7,153 nt of DNA from Flavipsychrobacter stenotrophus (lineage in GTDB: Bacteria; Bacteroidota; Bacteroidia; Chitinophagales; Chitinophagaceae), in contig CANBTK010000094.1 of NCBI GenBank assembly GCA_947372365.1, forward strand, positions 1 to 7,153, in the 5' to 3' direction. The notes below the pieces were generated by a model, which had not been told where the DNA came from, did not search any database, and worked only from the letters and a program-made list of their open reading frames with translations. Below, one piece after another: positions 1-4,825 of the stretch. The position numbers and the translations under genes were made by a program. Each line of letters opens with the position of its first letter. Position 1 is the stretch's first letter.

Positions 1-788
1 TTGACTTTGATGCCAGCCGCAGCGTTGTCATTTGCGACGTAGATAACCACCGTGTGCGCCACGTTGATGCCGCAGGTATTATTACTACCATTGCAGGTAC
101 TGGCACGGCGGGGTATTCGGGCGATGGCGGGCAAGCAACTGCTGCGAAGCTTAGCCGCCCGGTAAAGGTGGCGTTTGATGCTACAGGCAATATGTACATA
201 TCTGACCGCAATAACAACAGGATAAGGAAGGTAGCAGGTTGCAACCCTACAGTTGGGGTGGCCATAAGCGTTTCGCCAAGCGATTCTATTACGGCTGGCA
301 CTACCGATACTTTTACTGCAGTTGTTACCAACGGCGGCGCTACAATAACTTACCAGTGGCAGCGCAACGGCGTAAACATACCCGGCGCTACCATGGCTAA
401 CTACATTACCGATAGCCTGCACAACCACGATAGCATAACCTGCCGCGCTACCGGCAACCCATGCAGTGCTACTAACACTGGCACCAGCAATGCAATTGGC
501 ATTACCGTGCGCACAGGGCTTGGCGTACAGCAATTAATCGGTATTGGGAGTGGCATCACTGCCTACCCTAACCCCAACAAGGGCCGGTTTACGCTGCAAC
601 TGGCATCGCCCATGAAGGAGGATGCATACATAACTATCACTAACATACTGGGGGAACGCGTTAAGGAATTAACGATTTCAACCAATACAACAACTGAAAT
701 AGCGCTGCAAATCCCACAGGGCATCTATTTTGTCGCTGCCCAAACCAATACAGCCCGTTACACCACTAAAATTGTAATCACCAATTAA
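1..788 (+). CDS. NHL-repeat protein with Ig-like stretch and T9SS type A sorting domain (5' partial)
   Basis: This is the C-terminal part of a secreted or surface-attached protein. The frame is open from base 3 with no stop upstream, so the true start lies outside the window; the GTG at 54 is internal. The visible 261 residues begin with two NHL beta-propeller units (CDVDNHRVRHVD, then IAGTGTAGYSGDGG and AFDATGNMYISDRNNNRIRKV), a pattern usual in Bacteroidota secreted proteins. Next comes an Ig/PKD-like stretch (TYQWQRNGVNIPGAT, with cysteines near CRATGNPC). The last roughly 75 residues match the type A T9SS sorting domain: YPNPNKGRFTLQL, then ITITNILGERVKEL, then PQGIYFVAAQ and a terminal KIVITN. 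By family knowledge the protein is exported by Sec, crosses the outer membrane by T9SS, and loses this tail to the PorU sortase. Its ligand is unknown: NHL propellers often bind protein or carbohydrate, or are structural. It is probably not part of the sugar operon downstream. Confidence 0.9.
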   Translation, partial: DFDASRSVVICDVDNHRVRHVDAAGIITTIAGTGTAGYSGDGGQATAAKLSRPVKVAFDATGNMYISDRNNNRIRKVAGCNPTVGVAISVSPSDSITAGTTDTFTAVVTNGGATITYQWQRNGVNIPGATMANYITDSLHNHDSITCRATGNPCSATNTGTSNAIGITVRTGLGVQQLIGIGSGITAYPNPNKGRFTLQLASPMKEDAYITITNILGERVKELTISTNTTTEIALQIPQGIYFVAAQTNTARYTTKIVITN

Positions 789-793
789 TGCCC

Positions 794-843
794 GGGCTGG
801 CAGCCCTGTGCCGTGTTACTTTGCTTATTCTATTTTTTTTTTT
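794..843 (+). terminator. Weak hairpin and T tract after the NHL gene
   Basis: Just after the stop at 788, GGGCT (794-798) can pair with AGCCC (802-806) around a 3-nt loop. An uninterrupted run of 11 T lies at 833-843. The stem is only 5 bp and the T run starts 26 nt after it, so this is not a textbook intrinsic terminator. Its position between two functionally unrelated genes is what supports a termination role. The T run may instead belong to the promoter of the next gene. Confidence 0.25.
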
Positions 844-850
844 AGATTTA
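820..850 (+). promoter_or_regulatory. Candidate Bacteroidota-type promoter with poly-T spacer
   Basis: TTTG at 820-823 is followed after 19 nt by TAGATTTA at 843-850. This compares with the Bacteroidota sigma-ABfr consensus TTTG, about 19-21 nt, then TAnnTTTG; only the last base of the -7 box differs. A start site near 855-860 would leave a leader of about 60 nt before the transketolase gene at 918. The spacer is mostly an 11-T run, so a chance match in AT-rich DNA is quite possible. Confidence 0.35.
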
Positions 851-917
851 CCGTTGCAAGCTATTTTAATACCTTGAGTTAACTTTTTATCATCATTAAG
901 GTGTTACGCCACTTGAT

Positions 918-1706
918 ATGGAACATTCGCAGTTGCAGGGAAAACTAAGAAAAAAAATTCTTGATATAAACTACCCCGTCGGGGGCGGGCACCTTGGGTG
1001 TGCGCTCAGCTGTATTGACATTATGATTTCCATAGTGTTGCACAAAGCGGCTGGCGATACTTTTATCCTGTCAAAGGGCCATGCAGGCTCTGCTATGTAT
1101 GCCTTACTGAACGAAACAGGCGAGATAACGGATGAGGTACTGAAAACATTTTATAAAAATGCCACTACCCTTTCCGCCCACCCTGCTGCCCTAAAGTACC
1201 CTTCTATCCCATTTGCCACGGGTTCGCTGGGCCACGGGCTGCCACTGGCAGCAGGCATAGCCAAAGCCAATAAGCTAAAAGCCAACACCGCCACCAGCTA
1301 TGTGCTGATGAGCGATGGCGAAACCAACGAAGGCACATCGTGGGAGGGCGCACATTTTGCTGTAGCCAATAAACTGGATAACCTTTTTGTAATTATAGAT
1401 AAAAACGGGCTGCAGGGCTTCGGTAACTTAACCGATGTACTTGGCGATACCGCATCGGCAAAGGTGTGGGAGGCTATGGGGTTTGATGTTGTGGAAGCCG
1501 ATGGGCACGATATACCTAACATACTAGCCCTTAAAAATGAACTATTGAACCGTAAAAATGGCAAGCCCAAGCTATTCATTGCTAATACAGTTAAGGGCAA
1601 GGGCATAGCCTATATGGAAAATAAGCTGGAATGGCATTACCTGTCAATGAACGAAGCGCAGTATAACGAAGCCCTTAAAAGTATAGAAACAACTTACGGC
1701 ATATAA
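918..1706 (+). CDS. Transketolase, N-terminal (ThDP-binding) subunit
   Basis: At 262 residues this carries only the first third of a normal transketolase (about 650 aa): the domain that binds thiamine diphosphate and Mg. Visible motifs are GGGHLG (residues 22-27, His25), SKGHAG (52-57, His55), GSLGHGLPLAAG (102-113, His106) and the cofactor motif SDGETNEG (132-139) with its Asn at 163 in IIDKNGLQGFG. KGKGI (226-230) and an EWHY near 238-241 also fit the family. The first Gly of the usual GDG is Ser; SDGE is, as far as I recall, a recurring form in split transketolases. It should form an alpha2beta2 enzyme with the product of the next gene, 13 nt downstream, and move two-carbon ketol units in the cytoplasm. 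Being next to an epimerase and a GtrB-type transferase suggests a specialised sugar pathway rather than the pentose phosphate pathway; that is inference. The ATG at 918 gives a normal family N-terminus. No Shine-Dalgarno is seen. Confidence 0.93.
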   Translation: MEHSQLQGKLRKKILDINYPVGGGHLGCALSCIDIMISIVLHKAAGDTFILSKGHAGSAMYALLNETGEITDEVLKTFYKNATTLSAHPAALKYPSIPFATGSLGHGLPLAAGIAKANKLKANTATSYVLMSDGETNEGTSWEGAHFAVANKLDNLFVIIDKNGLQGFGNLTDVLGDTASAKVWEAMGFDVVEADGHDIPNILALKNELLNRKNGKPKLFIANTVKGKGIAYMENKLEWHYLSMNEAQYNEALKSIETTYGI

Positions 1707-1719
1707 CTACCAAGACTGA

Positions 1720-2631
1720 ATGAGAAAACATTTTTCGACATATATAGAGAACATTGCCGACAAATACGATGATATCGTTTTTGTTACGGGAGACCTGGGG
1801 TATAATGCTTTGGAAACTGTTGCAGCTAAGTTAGGTAGCCGCTTTATTAATGCTGGCGTTGCCGAACAAAATATGATAGGCGTTGCCGCTGGTTTGGCAT
1901 CGCAGGGCTACCGGGTTATTTGCTACAGCATAGCGCCCTTTGTGGTATACCGTTGCCTGGAGCAAATAAGGAACGATGTGTGTTTTCATAATCTGCCAGT
2001 ATATATTGTAGGCAATGGCGGCGGCTACCACTATGGCGTGCTGGGTTCATCGCACCATGCCCTTGAAGATATTGCCACGCTGAGCGGGCTACCTAATATG
2101 CACTGCTACGCCCCTGCTTTTGTTGAGGACATGAATACCTGCCTTGACGATATGATTGCAGCCGGAAGGCCTGCTTACATGCGACTGGGCATTGGCAAAA
2201 ACCTGCCCGGCGATATGAGCTTAACCAGCTTTGGGGCTGCAACCGTGCCCAATAGCAATGCGCGGCTAACCGTGATAGCGCAGTGCCCTGTTATTAATAA
2301 TGCATTGGCTGCACTCAAGGATAACCCAAACAAACCATACATTGATGTATTTGCGGTAAATAAAATGCCGTTGGTGGAGCTGCCCGCAGCTATTGCCGAT
2401 AGCATAAAAACGACAAAAAATATACTGGTTATAGAAGAACACATTGCTATAGGCGGCCTGGCAAGCGCGGTATCGCTTGCTGTGCATGAGCGTTCAATGG
2501 CTGTTAATAAATTTACCAGCCTGCGTGCCGAGGGCTACCCTAACGGGCTATATGGCAACCAGGCCTACCACCAGCAGGTATGCGGGCTGGATGAGGGTAA
2601 CATCTTAAAAGTTATCAACTCTTATTTCTGA
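1720..2631 (+). CDS. Transketolase, C-terminal (pyrimidine-binding) subunit
   Basis: At 303 residues this supplies the pyrimidine-binding and C-terminal domains missing from the upstream gene. The cofactor-activating glutamate is seen in NAGVAEQNMIG (Glu49). YSIAPFVVYRCLEQIRND (69-86) matches the following helix of the PYR domain. GSSHHALEDIA (109-119) aligns with the GPTHQPxE loop of ordinary transketolases, so His112 probably corresponds to the catalytic His473 of the E. coli enzyme. From about residue 182 the transketolase C domain begins (RLTVIAQCPVINNALAAL, later ILVIEEHIAIGGLASAV). The usual ATGS turn at the start of that domain is replaced by AQCP. The gap to the N-terminal subunit is 13 nt, which strongly suggests co-transcription and co-assembly. 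Substrates cannot be read from sequence; an acceptor other than the usual aldose phosphates is plausible given the neighbours. A DXS-type enzyme is less likely, because DXS is a single chain of about 620 aa. Confidence 0.93.
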   Translation: MRKHFSTYIENIADKYDDIVFVTGDLGYNALETVAAKLGSRFINAGVAEQNMIGVAAGLASQGYRVICYSIAPFVVYRCLEQIRNDVCFHNLPVYIVGNGGGYHYGVLGSSHHALEDIATLSGLPNMHCYAPAFVEDMNTCLDDMIAAGRPAYMRLGIGKNLPGDMSLTSFGAATVPNSNARLTVIAQCPVINNALAALKDNPNKPYIDVFAVNKMPLVELPAAIADSIKTTKNILVIEEHIAIGGLASAVSLAVHERSMAVNKFTSLRAEGYPNGLYGNQAYHQQVCGLDEGNILKVINSYF

Positions 2632-2708
2632 TTCAAAAAAAACAAATAGCAGTACCCTGGAACTATAATAATGCCGGAAACAGGATGTTTGCAATGCAAT
2701 AAAAAAAT

Positions 2709-3593
2709 ATGAAAAAAATACTAGTTACAGGTGGTTCCGGGTTTATAGGGAAGAATATTGCAGAGTCTTACCTTAAAGAAAAGTATGAGCTTTTTGTGCC
2801 CATGCGCTCTGAACTGGACTGTAGCGACGATGAGAGTGTAAAAAACTATTTCCAGCAACATTTTTTCGATGTAATTATACATTGCGCGGGCAAGCCAGGG
2901 CACAGGAACGCAAAAGATACCAGCTCGCTGTTGTATAACAACTCGCGCATGATATTCAACTTCCTTACCCAACGGCACCGCTGGGGCAAGCTGTTGCATA
3001 TGGGCAGCGGCGCAGCCTATGATATGCGCCATTACCAGCCCAAAATGAAGGAATCTTATTTTGGCACCCACGTACCCGCCGATGATTATGGCTATAACAA
3101 GCATATCTATGGCAGGCTGATACCCAATATTGACGAGGCTTACGACCTTAGGATTTTTGGCATCTTTGGCAAATATGAAGATTATGCCATCCGCTTTATA
3201 TCAAACGCCATATGCAAGGCTCTTTACGGCCTGCCCATTACCCTTAAGCAAAACCGCAAATTCGACTACCTGTTTATTAATGACCTGATGCCGATACTGG
3301 AACATTTCATTGAAAACAGCCCTGTAGAAAGGTGCTTTAACCTTACGCCCAATGAATCAATAGGGTTAATAGAGCTGGCAGGAATAGTAAGGGAAACCTC
3401 GGGCAAAGCCTTAGATATTATTGTAGGGCAGGAAGGCATGGGCGTAGAGTATAGCGGCGACAACTCATTGCTCAGGGCCGAGATACCGAACCTGAACCTG
3501 ATGCCTATAAGGCAATCGGTTGCAGAACTTTATAATTGGTACAGCCAAAACCTGGGCAGCATCAGTAAAGAACTATTACTTGTAGATAAATAA
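2709..3593 (+). CDS. NAD(P)-dependent epimerase/dehydratase, extended SDR, WcaG-like
   Basis: The protein has 294 residues and a complete extended short-chain dehydrogenase fold. The Rossmann glycine motif is TGGSGFIG (7-14). The active-site Ser is in HMGSGAAYD (Ser100), and the YxxxK pair is Tyr127-Lys131 in YGYNKHIYGR. The second strand ends in VPMRSELD: an Arg (Arg33) where NAD-users usually have Asp or Glu. Together with an ELD..D..V..YF stretch this resembles GDP-4-keto-6-deoxymannose epimerase/reductases, so NADPH is the likelier cofactor (inference). RKFDYLFINDL (about 183-193) is the typical substrate-domain segment. The expected role is epimerisation or reduction of a nucleotide-activated keto sugar in the cytoplasm. 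It lies 77 nt after the transketolase C subunit and 48 nt before the glycosyltransferase, consistent with one operon. The exact sugar is not determinable. The start is preceded by an A-rich stretch, not a Shine-Dalgarno sequence. Confidence 0.88.
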   Translation: MKKILVTGGSGFIGKNIAESYLKEKYELFVPMRSELDCSDDESVKNYFQQHFFDVIIHCAGKPGHRNAKDTSSLLYNNSRMIFNFLTQRHRWGKLLHMGSGAAYDMRHYQPKMKESYFGTHVPADDYGYNKHIYGRLIPNIDEAYDLRIFGIFGKYEDYAIRFISNAICKALYGLPITLKQNRKFDYLFINDLMPILEHFIENSPVERCFNLTPNESIGLIELAGIVRETSGKALDIIVGQEGMGVEYSGDNSLLRAEIPNLNLMPIRQSVAELYNWYSQNLGSISKELLLVDK

Positions 3594-3641
3594 TGATTTT
3601 GCTACATTGCACGCACAACTACCTAAAAGCATTGTATAGCG

Positions 3642-4589
3642 ATGAGCACTACTCCAAAACACATTTCTGTTATTACTCCTTGCTATAACGAAGAGGAAAA
3701 TGTAGAAAGGCTGATAAAAGTTGTTGCCGGCATTTTCAGCGGGCTGCCGCAATATACCTATGAGCATGTATTAATAGACAACAGCTCAAAAGACAATACG
3801 GTTGCTATACTCAAAAAAATAGCCGCAACCGATAAGCATGTTAAGCTCATTATCAATGCCAGTAATTTCGGGCATATACGCTCGCCATTTTACGGCATGC
3901 TGCAATGCACCGGCGAATGCGTAATATCTATTGTAGCCGATTTCCAGGACCCGCCCGAAATGATTGTTGACTTCCTGGCGAAGTGGGAAGAGGGGTATAA
4001 AATAGTAATAGGCGTAAAAAAGAAAAGCCAGGAAAATCCCATCATGTTTGCGCTCAGGAAAGCGTTTTATAACGTACTGAGTAAAGTATCGTCGGGCGGT
4101 GAGCCACCCGTTAAGAACTTCACAGGCTTTGGGCTGTACGACCAGAAATTTATATCGGTGCTGCGCCAGTTAGATGACCCCTACCCTTATTTCAGGGGGC
4201 TTATCACTGAACTAGGCTTCGACCGTTTTGAGATCCCTTATGTGCAGCCCGACAGGGCTGCGGGCAAAACGAAGAACAACTTCTTCACCCTTTACGACAT
4301 TGGTATGCTGGGCTTTACCAACCATTCCAAACTCCCGCTAAGGCTATCAGCATTCATAGGCTTCTTTTCGGCAACCGTCAGCTTCCTGGTTGCACTGGTG
4401 TACCTGGTTTATAAGCTCATCTTCTGGGACAGGTTCCAGGTAGGCACTGCGCCAATGGTTATCGGCGTGTTCTTTTTCTCGTCTGTCCAGCTGTTCTTCA
4501 TAGGCATTATAGGCGAATATATTGGTGCCATACACACACAGGTACGTAAGCGCCCGCTGGTAATAGAAAAGGAACGGGTAAACTTTTAG
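3642..4589 (+). CDS. GtrB/CsbB/DPM1-type polyprenyl-phosphate glycosyltransferase (GT2)
   Basis: The protein has 315 residues and a family 2 glycosyltransferase domain followed by two membrane helices. SVITPCYNEEENVERL opens the GT-A fold. LIDNSSKDNT (Asp46) and VADFQDPPE (98-106, Asp100 and Asp103) are the nucleotide- and metal-binding motifs typical of dolichol/undecaprenyl-phosphate sugar synthases. FRGLITELGF (184-193) and the RAAGKTKNNF stretch (205-214) fit the acceptor side. Membrane segments lie at about 235-261 and 270-296, ending in IGEYIGAIHTQVRKRP, a hallmark of the GtrB branch. By family knowledge it transfers one sugar from a nucleotide donor to undecaprenyl phosphate on the cytoplasmic face. 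No GtrA-type flippase follows it here. The sugar may be the product of the three genes upstream. The next gene is a YfhO family member; in Bacillus and Staphylococcus the comparable CsbB-YfhO pair glycosylates lipoteichoic acid. Confidence 0.92.
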   Translation: MSTTPKHISVITPCYNEEENVERLIKVVAGIFSGLPQYTYEHVLIDNSSKDNTVAILKKIAATDKHVKLIINASNFGHIRSPFYGMLQCTGECVISIVADFQDPPEMIVDFLAKWEEGYKIVIGVKKKSQENPIMFALRKAFYNVLSKVSSGGEPPVKNFTGFGLYDQKFISVLRQLDDPYPYFRGLITELGFDRFEIPYVQPDRAAGKTKNNFFTLYDIGMLGFTNHSKLPLRLSAFIGFFSATVSFLVALVYLVYKLIFWDRFQVGTAPMVIGVFFFSSVQLFFIGIIGEYIGAIHTQVRKRPLVIEKERVNF

Positions 4590-4825
4590 ACAATGAAACA
4601 TTCGCATAAATGCAAAGATGAAAATCTTGGGGGCTATCGTATACATGCCAGTGTTGAGTCAAGTAGAAATTGTCGGTTAAATGAATATATTTTACACTTT
4701 TGGGTTTTGACTTTTTCCTTTTGACTTAACACTAGCGGTAAAAAAGAAAAAATAAAGACACTGTATATCCCGCATCGGCTATTCCTGATTATTTTGTATT
4801 TTGGCACATTACAAAACCAAGTATT
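4590..4825. other. 236-bp intergenic region before the YfhO gene
   Basis: No convincing gene is seen here. It contains a 90-nt imperfect inverted repeat (4647-4736), a purine-rich stretch (about 4740-4758), and a tandem heptamer TATTTTG x2 (4790-4803) that partly resembles a Bacteroidota -7 box but lacks a well-spaced TTG. A 20-codon ATG frame (4618-4680, encoding MKILGAIVYM and ten more residues) runs into the inverted repeat and is probably spurious. The region may carry the promoter of the YfhO gene, or a leader between two operon parts. Confidence 0.6.
4647..4736. repeat. Imperfect inverted repeat of about 90 nt with 30-nt arms
   Basis: GCCAGTGTTGAGTCAA (4647-4662) faces TTGACTTAACACTAGC (4721-4736). 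Of these 16 positions, 14 are Watson-Crick pairs, one is G-T and one is mismatched. Pairing continues inward with GAAA (4666-4669) against TTTC (4714-4717) and GTCGG (4672-4676) against TTGAC (4707-4711), leaving a loop of about 30 nt. TTTTGACTT occurs twice in direct orientation (4705-4713 and 4719-4727), and TTGAGTCAA (4654-4662) is itself an odd palindrome. It could be a small dispersed repeat of MITE or REP type, a transcript hairpin, or a regulator site. There is no transposase and no clear target duplication, and copy number in the genome cannot be known from one window. Confidence 0.7.

Noticed and set aside
54..56. GTG as the start of the NHL/T9SS gene
   Set aside because: The same frame is open back to base 3 and encodes another NHL segment (CDVDNHRV), so the gene enters from outside the window.
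1298..1606. Antisense frame opposite the transketolase N-subunit
   Set aside because: A Ser/Leu-rich shadow of the sense gene, with no motif or start context; the sense strand has clear ThDP motifs. The other antisense frames in the window are rejected for the same reason.
1720..2631. Frameshifted single transketolase gene
   Set aside because: The two halves are separated by a stop, a 13-nt gap and a proper ATG, and each is complete for its domains; natural two-gene transketolases are common.
4615..4628. AAGAT-GAAA-ATCTT hairpin as a terminator of the glycosyltransferase gene
   Set aside because: Only 5 AT-rich base pairs and no T run after it; too weak to call.
4618..4680. A 20-residue peptide (starting MKILGAIVYM) as a leader gene
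   Set aside because: It runs into the inverted repeat and has no ribosome-binding or conservation evidence, so it is most likely a by-product of the repeat.
4647..4736. Complete insertion sequence
   Set aside because: The repeat is about 90 nt, holds no transposase and has no clear target-site duplication at its borders.
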